Part shown: positions 1 through 47,009 of the stretch, piece after piece
Position numbering within the stretch: the first letter of the stretch is position 1
How the letters are laid out: every line of letters begins with the position of its first letter
Source: Babylonia areolata
Taxonomy: Eukaryota > Mollusca > Gastropoda > Neogastropoda > Buccinidae
Assembly (NCBI RefSeq): GCF_041734735.1
Contig: NC_134895.1
Location: forward strand, 10,514,927 to 10,578,926
Length of the DNA stretch: 64,000 nucleotides
Direction of reading: 5' to 3'
Notes under the pieces: generated by a model
What the model saw: only the letters and a program-made list of their open reading frames with translations
What the model was told of the DNA's origin: nothing
Database searches by the model: none
Translations under genes and position numbers: made by a program

Positions 1-345
1 AGCTTGAGGTCCTGCCATGACTGTCACTAACAACCCGAGGTCCAACTCTGTCACTGACAACTTAACGTCTCACCCTGACTGTCACTGACAACCTGAGGTT
101 TTGCCCTGTCACCAACAATGTGTTGTCCTGCTCTGGCTGTCACTGACAGCTTGAAGTCTGTCCTTGACTGTCAATGACAGCTTGAGGTCTTGCCTTGACT
201 GTCACTGACAGCTTGAAGTCTTGCCTTGACTGTCACTGACAGCTTGAGATCTTGCCCTGACTGTCACTGACAGCTTGAGGTCTTGCCCTGACTGTCACTG
301 ACAACGTGAAGCCTCACCCTGACTGTCACTGACACCAGTAACTGA
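1..345. repeat. minisatellite, ~31-bp unit
   Basis: About eleven degenerate copies of a unit built on CTTGAGGTCTTGCC and TGACTGTCACTGACAG, period near 31 bp. It lies in an intron of the CIB-family gene, upstream of its penultimate exon, and is followed at once by a (CA)n tract. The array runs off the left edge of the window. Confidence 0.85.
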
Positions 346-346
346 C

Positions 347-394
<48 letters not shown>
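346..394. repeat. (CA)n microsatellite
   Basis: Nearly pure CA dinucleotide tract directly abutting the 31-bp minisatellite. Confidence 0.95.
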
Positions 395-398
<4 letters not shown>

Positions 399-982
399 TA
401 CGGATCACTCAGCGGACTATGGGACTGACGACGTTCTGTTCTGTCACAAATAAAATCCAAGCCGTCAAGATCTGTCGTGATTTTGGTTGTTCCCATCTTT
501 TATGACAAACGAAGACAACATAAAATCCTTTCAAGACTTTGGTGGTGCCACGTTTTGCAGACAACACTGGTAACGCATGAGATTCGTTTCTGATCGTTGC
601 TGTTCCTTGCCTGACTGCAACTTGTTGACAATACACCCGACTCTTCTTGGTCCTGTGCCTTTTGTTTTCACCCACTTTATCATATCCATATCATTATATA
701 TTCAGTATTATGACCATCATTGTTTTCACCACTGCCACCACCACCACCATCGCTACCATCATCGTCGTCGTCGTCGTCGTCGTCGCCGTCAGTGTCATAT
801 TCATCATCATTAACATCGTTGACGTAGTCGTATTCTTCGTCCTATTTTGGTGAGGCGGATGTGGGTGGAAGCAGTGTGTTTTACGAATGTAAACACATTC
901 TGACTCATCACCACCGTTGACTTGACTTGGCTGTCGTCGTCGTAAACATCATCGTCACCATTATTATTATCTTTGTCGTCAG
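395..982 (+). other. intron of CIB-family gene, no other gene seen
   Basis: Intronic sequence before the CIB exon. It holds a CGT-rich trinucleotide tract near 762-790 and TCATCA/TCGTCG-rich stretches. The His- and Val-rich open frames here are by-products of these triplets. No other coding signal is seen. Confidence 0.6.
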
Positions 983-1071
983 ATTCTGGACGAGGCTGAC
1001 TTGGATGATGACGAGGCGCTGTCTTTCGCTGAGTTTGAACACGTCCTGCTGAAGGCTCCAGATTTCGTCAC
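983..1071 (+). CDS. CIB-family EF-hand protein, penultimate coding exon (partial gene)
   Basis: The exon encodes 29 codons plus two bases and reads ILDEADLDDDEALSFAEFEH then VLLKAPDFV. This is the last EF-hand of calcium- and integrin-binding (CIB) proteins, which bind Ca2+/Mg2+ and regulate integrin tails and, for CIB2/3, the hair-cell transduction complex. The loop DLDDDEALSFAE has acidic residues at positions 1, 3, 5 and 12. The usual glycine at loop position 6 is Glu, which may change affinity. The acceptor is GTCGTCAG at 975-982 and the donor is CAC|GTCAGT. That donor was chosen because only it joins the next exon in frame to give the family C-terminus. Earlier exons are left of the window. 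Which CIB paralogue this is cannot be decided from about 37 residues. Confidence 0.85.
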
Positions 1072-1472
1072 GTCAGTGCCATTGCCGTCTGTCTGTCTGT
1101 CTGTCTGTGACAGAGAGAGGGCAGGAGGGGGAGAGCACTTCCATGTGTGCTTGCTTGTATAATTACAGTATAATTATTGTATTGTATACCTACTATTTCA
1201 AAAGAGTAGCAGTTTGATGAAATAGAAATATGCGAATCAGAGAATCACAGTGAATATATCCTCTCTGTAAATGTGTGTGTATGTATGTGTGTGTGTGCGC
1301 GTGCGTGCGTGCGTGAGAGAGAGAGAGAGAGAGAGAGAGATCTGATCAATTGTTACTCATAAAGAAACTAAAAGAAATGATGATAACGTGAACCACATGC
1401 CTGATAAGAATAAAACACCGATGATGATGATGACGAAGGATGATGATGGTGATGATCTGCCTCTGATTTCAG

Positions 1473-1494
1473 AACCTTTAGGATTCATCTGTAA
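1473..1494 (+). CDS. CIB-family EF-hand protein, last coding exon
   Basis: A 22-base exon follows acceptor CTGATTTCAG. Joined to AC from the previous exon it reads T-TFRIHL-stop, so the protein ends APDFVTTFRIHL. This matches the CIB family ending (for example SSFKIVL or STFHIRI after APDF). The stop TAA is at 1492-1494. The exon is too short for ORF finding and is recognised only by the family C-terminus and the phase match. Confidence 0.8.
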
Positions 1495-2077
1495 AGAGAG
1501 GCACTGACGCGAAAAATGGCAGATTCTTCACGCATTGTTGAGGAAGGACTTGCAGCCGTTATGGTATTCAGTGGCTGTCTTGACAACACACAGTCCGCCC
1601 GGTCCCCACCAACCTCCATTGCACAACATCTTCATGGTTCCTGGACCGCTCAGGCTTGCAATGGGCAAAAACAGTGAACCAAATTCTGTTTCTCTTTGGT
1701 TTCAGATTTGCCTGTATTGGGGCAGTTTTTTGTTGGTTTTGTTGTTGTTGTTGTTGTTTTTTGTTGTTGTTTGTTTTGTTTTTGGAAGAAAATGGAAAGA
1801 ACTAAGATATCCCACTGTTGTTTGGAATCCCATCAGCCACTCTCGTCAGAATTATGAATGAACTGGGATTTAGAAAACAAACCTGTAGATTCTCACAAAA
1901 GTCAGTGTTGTGAACTTGCATTGTAGTGTATCTGTCGATTCTGTACCATTTGGTGGTTGATGATACGATGCAAAATGAAGATGTAACAGCATAAGCTATC
2001 TACAAACTCGACATTAATATTCAGCAATTTTAGTACAACTAAGAAGATGTTGGTTGAGCACTTTATATGTCTACACA
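1495..2077 (+). other. CIB gene 3'UTR / downstream DNA
   Basis: Non-coding sequence after the CIB stop. A TTG-rich stretch lies at 1731-1775. Positions 1958-2054 are about 90% identical to 3812-3905, a duplicated segment of unknown nature. No other gene is seen. Confidence 0.5.
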
Positions 2078-2306
2078 TTAATTCACTCAGTACGGCCAGT
2101 CCTCTCTTCTCTACACAGATCCCTCGGATGTCCAGTGGGTGTCTGAATGACCCAACCTTTAACTTCCGTCGTCAGAATTGTGGTATTCTTTGTCAACATT
2201 CACCTATTCAGTATAAGAGCCTTTCGCTTGCAATATTTTGATGGCGGTAATTGGGATGAAACGCTGTTAACGTCGTCTCTTTCGCCGTTCGTATGGAGAG
2301 AGTTAA
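2078..2306. mobile_element. TTAA-flanked MITE (piggyBac-like non-autonomous element)
   Basis: The left end TTAATTCACTCAGTACGG and the reverse complement of the right end, TTAACTCTCTCCATACGA, are imperfect inverted repeats sharing the TTAA target-site duplication. The second matches closely the left end of the element at 20780-21454 (TTAACTCTCTCCAGACGA), so both belong to one family. The 229-bp element has no transposase frame. TTAA duplications are typical of piggyBac-mobilised elements, hence the class. Confidence 0.7.
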
Positions 2307-2591
2307 ACCTCTATCTTAATTTTTGACAGCGAGTCTTAGACGTGGTCAGTCAAACTGATCAGAGCAGAGCTGAGGGAAAGGGATATGGTTGAGTTTGAGG
2401 TTCTGGTGAATTACCAAAATCAGTCCCAGGTCATATGCAGAAGGTCATCCGGTTATATGTTTGGGTTGGTTTTCAGTGTTGTAATAGGTTTTAGTGAAGT
2501 GATGTGATGTTGGTGTTAAGCATTGTGATGATATTTCTATGAGATCTGCATCATTTTGGTATTGATATGTGATATATCATGTACGGTGAGT

Positions 2592-2640
<49 letters not shown>

Positions 2641-3164
2641 TAGTGTCTAAGTGTTTGGTTGGGTGTCTGTGCAGAGATTATGCATGTGAATTTTCGTTTT
2701 AGTATTTAAATGCATGTTTTACACATCGGTTTTGCACTTAAGGCAGCATTAGAATCAATTCTAATGATATGCGGCCGGCTTAGCCTATGTTGTTGATGTG
2801 TTTCATGTTATATCCGGTCGACGATAACAACTGAATCGTCAGTGAAGTCGATTTGCTGTTAGTGAACAAAGGCCTACCACAAATAAATTTTCAAACGAAA
2901 ACAAAAGCGCATTGATGAGTTTGTGCATATGTAAAGATGTGTGTGTGTGTGTGTTTGTGTGTGTGAGAGCGTGCGTGTGCCGTGTGTGCATGTATGTGTG
3001 CAGGCTAACTCCCCTCACCCCCCCCCCCCCCCACCCTCACACACATTTACCTACACTGAACTCATCATCAGTAATGACACAGGTATACATATCCTGCATC
3101 ATGTACGTCAGTTTCACAAACACATAAAGCATCACTCGGCAAACTCAGTTGCACGCGTGCGTAC

Positions 3165-3204
<40 letters not shown>

Positions 3205-3294
3205 CAGTCAAACAGCCGGCGGCAATGGCACTGGCGTGACAACATAATCAGGAGCCTTCAGAAGGACATAAAGTATCATTTCAAGGTATTATTT
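2307..3294. other. intergenic / possible CIB 3'UTR with simple repeats
   Basis: Contains (GT)n at about 2590-2637 and 2938-2966, a poly-C run at about 3018-3032 and (CA)n at 3169-3201. A possible poly(A) signal AATAAA at 2882-2887 could end the CIB transcript. No coding sequence is recognised. Confidence 0.5.
2882..2887 (+). terminator. candidate poly(A) signal for the CIB-family gene
   Basis: Canonical AATAAA about 1.4 kb after the CIB stop codon. Transcript data would be needed to confirm its use. Confidence 0.35.
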
Positions 3295-3655
3295 CAACAT
3301 CATCGGAGCGGTTGCCTCAGAAGCAAGAGAATCCGAGCACACGGTATCAAATCCCACAATCACCGGTACGGCTGACCACTTGGCCTCAGTCGACTGAGTG
3401 CGGGTTGTCTGGATGTTATTCGGATGAGACGATAAACCGATGTCTTCAGCGTGTAGCACTGCACTTAACACACGCAGAAGAACCCACGACAACTAAAAAG
3501 GCTGCCCCTCGCAAAAACTGCACAGAAAAATTAATCTACTTTGTAAGGAAAACAAAAACATTTGCAGACAGAAAAAATGGGGGTGGTAGGCAGCCGATGA
3601 AATGCCGGGAGACGCTGCATTGTAGCAATTCACTCTTCCGCCAGAGCAGCCATAA

Positions 3656-3702
<47 letters not shown>

Positions 3703-3800
3703 ACGCGCGCGCGCGCGCACTACTGGTTCAACTTGACACAATGCGATACGACTGATGCGACGATACAATACAGTACAATACAATACAATACAATACAATG
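3295..3800 (+). mobile_element. tRNA-headed SINE, family A, diverged
   Basis: Matches the well-preserved family A copy at 59838-60232 over its length: head around GGTATCAAATCCCACA, the GATGAGACGATAAACCGA block, the AGAACCCACGACAAC block and the CAGCCATAATTTCACACA block. Here the CACACA of the last block has grown into (CA)n at 3659-3699, and the tail is (AATAC)n at about 3764-3800. Divergence is high, so the copy is old. Confidence 0.75.
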
Positions 3801-4180
3801 CACAAATTTATGTTACGATGCCAAATGAAGATTTAACAGCATTGGCTATTTACAAACTCGACATTGATATTCAGCAATTTTAATACAACTTAGAAGATGT
3901 GATGAAACATATCCTCTCAGAAACACTGTTCGTGTAATGTAGTTTTGGTGGTGGTTGTTTTTTTTCCCCCCGTGCAACACTGATTTGATAGAATCTCGAG
4001 GCCTCAGTGAACACAGCTTTAGGTCTATGACAGCCAAGGCATCTGCACTGAGTACGCTCTCTCATGAGTTTGCCGGAGCAAGTACGACCTATATCCCGAC
4101 TTATTTGTCAGTCCTGAATTCAAACATGCTGTATCTGTAAAAGTGTATGATTTTCGATTTATGTTCGTACCTTGTTGTAT
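3801..4180. other. intergenic, no gene seen
   Basis: Positions 3812-3905 duplicate 1958-2054 at about 90% identity. The rest has no recognisable coding or repeat signal. Confidence 0.5.
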
Positions 4181-4184
4181 ACTA

Positions 4185-4291
4185 CCCCCACCCCACCCCA
4201 CCCCCACCCAACCCCCAATATTCCTCAGTTGTGACCCCGGTAGACTTGGTAATAAAGACATATTCTATTCTATTCTATTCTATTCTATTCA
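4185..4291 (+). mobile_element. LINE/SINE 3' tail with (TATTC)n
   Basis: GTGACCCCGGTAGACTTGGT followed by AATAAAGACA and (TATTC)n looks like the 3' end of a non-LTR element whose tail is a pentamer repeat. It is preceded by a C-rich CCCCACC stretch. Only the 3' end is visible. Confidence 0.5.
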
Positions 4292-4339
4292 TGTCAATTT
4301 GTTCATCTAGTAGTTTTAGTCTTTGTATCTTCTCCGTCC

Positions 4340-4440
4340 TCGCTTTTTTCTTTCTTTTTTTTTTTTTTTTTTCTTTTTTTTTCTTCTTTTTCTTCCTTCT
4401 TTAAAAAAAAGAAGAAAAAAAAAGCAAATAACCATTCTAT
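4340..4440. repeat. poly-T/poly-A tract
   Basis: Long T-rich run with scattered C, then an A-rich run. No coding content. Confidence 0.8.
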
Positions 4441-4834
4441 CTCGTGTATGGGTCACCTTGCATATTTTAACGCCTCCCTGAAACCTCCAAGTTATGACCT
4501 ACTGAAGCCTCCCGGCTAAAAATTAAACCTGGCCGCAAGGTGACCAGCAGGCGGTGCGTTGCCAGAGTCTGTGCGTTGTCAGGCATCTCCTCTAACCCTC
4601 CCCCCCCCCTCCCCGGCGCCCTGTCCCCCCCCCTCCCCCTCCCCCAGGTGTGATGTTGCGTTTGTGCATATTCCGCAACTTGACGCCTCCTTGAAACTGG
4701 CTGAAACTGAAACTGAAACTGCTGTTTCTCTGTCATTGACTTTTTCGGCATACGTTAAGAAGCTGTTGGATTATCTCCCTTTACTGTGTATCAGAATTAG
4801 TTTAATGTTAGTAAATCGGTTAAACAAATGAGTA

Positions 4835-5113
4835 AGTTCCGATCATTTTGCTTTTCGTTGGTTTGTTTTATTTTCGATTTCATAACAATCATTGTGTTTA
4901 TTCCGGCCTCTCAGCTGACACGAGTCCGGGGGTCTTTATCGACCATTGTGATTGGTCATTAGTGAGGCAACTACCCAATCACAGACCATGTATTAAACAG
5001 CTTGCATGCGCCCTCTGGAGTAATGACAGTGCAACTTCCTTACCAGACGAAAACAGAACCAAGCGTAGAATCTTCCGAAGACGTTTGACTACTGTCTCAG
5101 AACTACCATAAAA
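4835..5113 (+). promoter_or_regulatory. UBE3C proximal promoter and 5'UTR
   Basis: Two CCAAT boxes in opposite orientation, ATTGG at 4951-4955 and CCAAT at 4975-4979, are 24 bp apart, a typical NF-Y arrangement. ETS-like cores follow: ACTTCCT at 5034-5040 and CTTCCG at 5072-5077. No TATA box is obvious. This fits a TATA-less housekeeping promoter, as expected for a proteasome-linked ligase. The transcription start is not determined. Confidence 0.5.
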
Positions 5114-41325
<36,212 letters not shown>

Positions 41326-42557
41326 GCCCCCTGCCCCTCTGTTTGTCTGCTGCCCCTTGCATTGTTTGGGGATATACATAGCTGCCATCAGGAAGAGGGA
41401 GAGAGGATGGATGAATGTGTGTGTGTGTGGTGTAGCAATATGTGTGAACATTGCAGTGTGTGCGTGTGTGTGGTGTAAACAGTGTATGTGGATAGGTAGC
41501 AGTGTGTGTATGGACATAGCAGTGCATGCATTTGTTTGGTGTTGCAGTGTGTGTGTATGTGAAAGGGTAATGGTGTGTTAATGTATGATTGGGTATAGTT
41601 CATTGCAGCAGTGTCATAATGATGATGATGCATGCATATGCACTGCTAGTGTGTTGGCCATCAGGAGGGGGAGTGAAAAACTCCTGTCAGTAACTGTCAA
41701 GAGATAGTAACCAGAAGATGGTGTGGCCTCTGTGATAATCTTTTCCTTCATGTGCTGTGTCTTGGGCACAAATGGAGTCTGGCAGAGCCCGTCCCTCTCT
41801 GACTTGACCATGGCATTGCACAGCACCAGATGGAAATACACTCCTTCATGTTTCAACAGCAGTACCACCTCCATCCCTTCTCCTGCCCTTCCCAGTTTAT
41901 TAATCTGTTACGGAAGTGAAGCATTGTCAAGCATGGTTCTCACCAGCAGTTCAGAGGATGTAGGATGGTTAGCACACAGCTGAGTTGGAAGGCTGGTCAG
42001 TAGTGGGCGGAGAGGGAGGGAGTTTCAGGGTGGTGACAGACAAAAATGTATCAGCTGGTTTTCTTGGTCTTTGGCCTTTTTTGTGTGTGTGTGTAAACTT
42101 TAGAACAAGACATTTTGCAATGCGTTCCTTCTGAGACTTCCGAGGTGCACACATCTCTCTATCCATGGCATGAGGGGGTGCACAGAGTTAAACTCTCGCT
42201 GCATTTGGACTTTGCATACTGCCCAACTGGAATGCTTCCACTTTCCAACTGTTGGGGGGTGGGGGGGTTGTGGTTACACATGTAATAAATTTACCACTGT
42301 GCATGATTGGATGTATGACGGGTTTTCACTATGATCCCCTTTCCTTTGTGGCTGGGCGTATGCTTTTCTCAGTTTGTGTGTGTGTGTCAGAAGAAAGTTG
42401 ACACAGATAAAACTTTATTAAAAGCCACTGATTGTGGTTTGTCACTGTGTGGAACAGTGGTTATATGTCTGTGTAATTTCTTCTTATTCTCCATCCCGTC
42501 CCTATGTTTGGAATCTGGCTGATAGATGGATGTGTCCATTCTTGCCATGTGTCTTCA
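41326..42557 (+). other. UBE3C 3'UTR, proximal part
   Basis: GT-rich sequence after the stop (41410-41585), then mixed DNA with a canonical poly(A) signal at 42284-42289. No coding sequence. Confidence 0.65.
42284..42289 (+). terminator. candidate poly(A) signal, proximal
   Basis: AATAAA about 960 bp after the UBE3C stop, with GT-rich sequence downstream. Alternatives are at 45578 and 47010. Confidence 0.45.
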
Positions 42558-43995
42558 GAGACAGACCTGTCAGAGCAGCTAACACATTGACCCCCACACT
42601 GTCATGCTGTGTCTGTCCTGTGGAAGGACCAGACTGTTAGGGCAGGTACCACCTTGACCACACAGTCACGCTGTGTCTGTCCTGTGGAAGGACCAGACTG
42701 TTAGGGCAGGTACCACCTTGACCACACACTGTCATTTTGTGTCTGTCCTGTGGAAGGACCAGACTGTTAGGGCAGGTACCACCTTGACCACACACTGTCA
42801 TGCTGTCTGCCCTGTGCCCACCTGTGGAAGGACCAGACTGTTAGGGCAGGTACCACCTTGACCACACACTGTCATGCTGTGTCTGCCCTGTGCCCACCTG
42901 TGGAAGGGCCAGACTGTTAGGGCAGGTACCACCTTGACCACACACTGTCATGCTGTGTCTGCCCTGTGCCCACTTGTGGAAGGGCCAGACTGTTAGGGCA
43001 GGTACCACCTTGACCACACAGTCACGCTGTGTCTGTCCTGTGGAAGGACCAGACTGTTAGGGCAGGTACCACCTTGACCACACACTGTCATTTTGTGTCT
43101 GTCCTGTGGAAGGACCAGACTGTTAGGGCAGGTACCACCTTGACCACACACTGTCATGCTGTCTGCCCTGTGCCCACCTGTGGAAGGGCCAGACTGTTAG
43201 GGCAGGTACCACCTTGACCACACAGTCACGCTGTGTCTGTCCTGTGGAAGGGCCAGACTGTTAGGGCAGGTACCACCTTGAAGGACCAGACTGTCAGGGC
43301 AGGTACCACCTTGACCACACACTGTCATGCTATGTCTGCCCTGTGGAAGGACCAGACTGTCAGGGCAGGTACCACCTTGACCACACACTGTCATGCTGTG
43401 TCTGCCCTGTGGAAGGACCAGACTGTCAGGGCAGGTACCACCTTGACCACACACTGTCATGCTGTGTCTGCCCTGTGCCCACCTGTGGAAGGGCCAGACT
43501 GTTAGGGCAGGTACCACCTTGACCACACACTGTCATGCTGTGTCTGCCCTGTGCCCACCTGTGGAAGGGCCAGACTGTTAGGGCAGGTACCACCTTGACC
43601 ACACACTGTCATGCTGTGTCTGCCCTGTGCCCACTTGTGGAAGGGCCAGACTGTTAGGGCAGGTACCACCTTGACCACACACTGTCATGCTGTGTCTGCC
43701 CTGTGCCCACCTGTGGAAGGGCCAGACTGTTAGGGCAGGTACCACCTTGACCACACACTGTCACGCTGTGGAAGGACCAGCTGTCAGGGCAGGTACCACC
43801 TTGACCACACAGTCACGCTGTGTCTGTCCTGTGGAAGGGCCAGACTGTTAGGGCAGGTACCACCTTGACCACACACTGTCATGCTGTGTCTGTCCTGTGG
43901 AAGGGCCAGACTGTTAGGGCAGGTACCACCTTGACCACACACTGTCACGCTGTGTCTGTCCTGTGCCCACCTGTGGAAGGACCAGCTGTCAGCGC
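42558..43995. repeat. minisatellite, ~60-87-bp units (3' flank/3'UTR)
   Basis: Around 20 copies built from CTGTGGAAGGACCAGACTGT, TAGGGCAGGTACCACCTTGA and CCACACACTGTCATGCTGTG, with an optional CTGTGCCCACCTGTGGAAGG segment giving long and short units. Open frames on both strands are repeat translation. The right end abuts an inverted SINE. Confidence 0.95.
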
Positions 43996-44000
43996 AGGTG

Positions 44001-44425
44001 TTGTATTGTACTACTCTTTTCGTCACAACAGATTTTTCTGTGTAAAATTTGGCCTGCTCTCCCAAGGGAGAGCAAGTCGCTACACTGAAAGCGCCTCCCA
44101 TTTTTTAGAATTTTTTTCTGCCTGCAATTTTTTCATTTGTTTTCCTATTGATGTGGATTTTTCTACAGAATTTTGCCAGGGACAACCCTTTCGCTGCCAT
44201 GGGTTCTTTTATGTGGGCTAGGTGCATGTTGCACACAGGACTTCAGTATATCATCTTATCTGAATGACTAGCGTCCAGACCACCACTTCAGGTCTAGTGG
44301 AGGTGGTCAGGGGGTTTGCGGGGGGGGGAGCAATTACTGGCAACTATGTTACTCAAACCAGTGTGCTCAGATTCTCTGACTTCCTAGGCATGACACATTA
44401 CCGCTAGGCCAACACTCCACCACAT
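44001..44425 (-). mobile_element. tRNA-headed SINE, family A, antisense
   Basis: Reverse complement of the family A pattern. The tail TTGTATTGTACTACTCTTTT is on the left, then TCTCCCAAGGGAGAGCAAGT, GCCAGGGACAACCC and AGACCACCACTTCAGGTCTA. The tRNA-like head (GGCCTAGCGGTAATG on the minus strand) is near 44400-44415. Confidence 0.8.
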
Positions 44426-45034
44426 ACACCTTTACCACACACTGTCATTCTGTGTTTGTCCTGCGGCCACCTCTGGAAGACCAGACTGTCCGTGAGGGAG
44501 GGGCAGTGGCCCTGTGGGAAGAACATGTCTGGTTCACCTTGCAGTGAATTAACTTTGAGTCAGTGAGAAGAAGAAGAATGGGAAGCACATTACCAAGCAA
44601 CAAGGGCATTTTCATTATCTTGTTAAGACATTTAGCATTTTCCATTTGTTCTTTCTCGTTCATAACTAGTTCTCTATCAATCATCCCACCACCTCTTCCC
44701 ATCACCCCACTCTCCACCCCCCAAACCCCACTGTGCACACACATTTACTACTCCCCACACCCCCTTCCACCCATCTAATATCACTTACCAGTGAAAAGAC
44801 ATCAAAACAAAAGAAAGGGCACTTGCATTCTGTGCTGGTTTGCAGCAAAACCTGAATTCTCTCTGGTTGTCAGCACCATCTTGTTGACTTGTGTGAAGCA
44901 CTGCAACACACTGTGCAGGTTCTATTGTCTTTGTATCGTTGTTGATTTTGTTGTTGTTGTTGTCTGGGTTTTTTTCTGTTCCTGTACTTAATAGAGTTCA
45001 GGCACATCATCTTTCATTTCTGGTACACATTGTG
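44426..45034. other. UBE3C downstream DNA, no gene seen
   Basis: Mixed sequence with C-rich CACCCC stretches at about 44700-44775. No recognised element. Confidence 0.5.
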
Positions 45035-45300
45035 TACCAGCCTCAAATGGGCAAACCTGCAGCCATGGCAATTTGATACTGCTGCTGATAGAAGTCGCTG
45101 GACACAAAGATATTCTTAGGAGACCGCCGCCAGCGCCTTGCAGCTGCTGGAGATGGGCGACACAGAGCTGTGTATGCCCCTGCCATGTCTGCTGGTGCTC
45201 CATGTCCCACCTTCAACCACATGTGTGCTTTGGAGTTTGGGCTACAAAGCCATGTGGGTGTCCACCGATTATAGCACCAGACATCGTCTTGGTTCCCGAT
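45035..45300 (+). mobile_element. LINE ORF C-terminus fragment with C2H2-like ending
   Basis: Plus-strand pieces DTAADRSRWTQRY and, in another frame, RLAAAGDGRHRAVYA, CPTFNHMCALEFGLQSHVGV then HR-stop. They match the usual end of a mollusc non-LTR ORF2: a DRSRWR segment, an Arg/Ala-rich linker and a terminal CPxCxRxCxSxxGLxSHxRxH finger. Frames shift between the pieces and the first finger cysteine spacing is lost, so it is decayed. Confidence 0.6.
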
Positions 45301-45720
45301 GGACAACTGTGATATGATTAGTTGCTTATGAATGAGCCACTGTTAGTGTCCTTGTGCAAAGGATAAAGCAGATTGTTTTGAATCGTAGATCTACCTAAGT
45401 CGTTGATCATTACAATTATGAACATGTTGGGCTTATACCAGAGAGTGAGTTTGAGTTATGATGGTGGTGGTGGTGTTTTTGCTTTTTGTGTGTCTGTAAT
45501 TTTCAGTTGTTTTTATCTACTGACACACAGGTTTGACTCTGTCTGCACTGGACCATGCAGCAAATCTTTTAGCTTTTAATAAATCTTGCTCCAGTTTAGC
45601 ACATGGATCAGCACTTGTGTATTTCCCTTGTTCCCATAAGGTAGAGCTTACCAAAAGGGAAACGTTTCTGTTCTGCTGATAGTTCAGTTCCCTGGATCAC
45701 TTACTGATGGTCACTATGCT

Positions 45721-45754
<34 letters not shown>

Positions 45755-46079
45755 TACCCCAGTTTCACCCTTCATTCTTTTTCTTTTTAATACCTTTTGG
45801 AACATCTTTTTCTGCCCTGCTAAAGGATTGATATCTGACATTGCATTGGTGTGTGTATGTTGTGTCTGCAGTTACACCTTTTTTTCTTTTTTTTTTTAAG
45901 GGTTATTGATATCTGCATTTTTTTCTCTCTCTTTCTCTTTATAATGCTTATCACTGACTTCACATCGGAACTTATATGTTGTGTTTTCTGTTATCTCTTC
46001 ATTGTCATAAATTGTATTTTGTTTTACCTTCAATTTTGGTACACACTATTGGTTTAAAAAAAAAAAAAAAAAAAAAAAA
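45301..46079 (+). other. UBE3C downstream DNA with poly-T and poly-A runs
   Basis: T-run at about 45727-45753 and A-run at about 46057-46080. AATAAA at 45578-45583. No coding sequence. Confidence 0.55.
45578..45583 (+). terminator. candidate poly(A) signal, middle
   Basis: AATAAA in TTTTAATAAATCTTGC. Use is undetermined. Confidence 0.35.
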
Positions 46080-46345
46080 AGGGCCCCATGGCAGAACTGG
46101 TTTGGTGATGGACTTAGCATCCAGTGATCGGGTTCGAAGACCTGTTTCAGCATGGTGTTTTGCCTTTGGGAAAGGCGTTTCACTCATTTTCCTTACACCA
46201 TCCAAGTGTGCATGGGTTGGAGAAGATTAAAATGGCAGAAAGAAGAGGACTGGGCCCCCACCTTCCTGATTCTGTGTCGATGGCTAAACAATGAAAATGA
46301 ATTCACTGGGTTAAAGACCTTTAACCTTTTAACTGGTAAGAACCA
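46080..46345 (+). mobile_element. tRNA-headed SINE, family B
   Basis: Box B-like GGGTTCGAAGACC, then TTTCACTCATTTTCCTTACA, ACTGGGCCCCCACCTTCCTG and AATTCACTGGGTTAAAGACC. It follows a poly-A run and is the best head-to-tail copy of this family. Confidence 0.7.
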
Positions 46346-47009
46346 GTGAACGAAGAAAATGGGTTCAGTGACAGGAATGGTGTAAGTGATGGTGGTGTAT
46401 GGTTTTGCTTTTTTTTTTTCTTTTTCTTTTTTTAATGTTTTACGCAAAACTAGAGTAGGCTCACTAGGCCTGACGAGTGTGCAGGGTTTATGTGTAGATC
46501 AGGCTTTTTTTTGCTTTTTTGGGGGGGGGCTTTTTTTTCTACATAGCAGAACATCATGAGATGTGGTGTAGTTTATATATATATATATATGGACCAGTCT
46601 GCATGCTTTGACTTGTCCTTGGAACTGAAACTGAAGGAAAACAGGAGCTGGGGAAACGAGAGAATGCAAACTGCATGGAGGTTCACTATGAATGGCAGAC
46701 TGACATTGTGTCCCAACTATTGGTTCACAACTCCCACTCCACCACCTTCCCTTTGATGGTGTCCAGTTTGAACTGGGGTGTACTGTGCTGGTTTTATTTA
46801 TTTGTTTTTGTTGCTGTTGCTTTGTTGTTGTTGGTTCGCTAGTGCATGCATGTACTTTTTGCTCATGCGTCTGGTTCTTGCGTGTATCTGATTTTATTAT
46901 GACTCTCTCTCTCTCCCCTTCCATCTCTCTCTTCCTTTAATGGGGAAGGGAACGAGGTTGGAAGATTAAAGATCACAGATGTAAATTGTCACAAACTTGA
47001 CTGAACTGA
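46346..47009 (+). other. UBE3C distal 3' flank
   Basis: T- and A-rich runs and a short (TA)n at 46573-46592. No coding sequence is recognised. Confidence 0.5.

Noticed and set aside
577-853. His-rich and Val/Ile-rich small proteins near 700-850
   Set aside because: Translation of CAC/CGT/ATC trinucleotide repeats in an intron.
43029-44221. Coding frames with LWKDQTVRAGTTLTTHCHA repeats
   Set aside because: Minisatellite translation downstream of the UBE3C stop, running into an antisense SINE.
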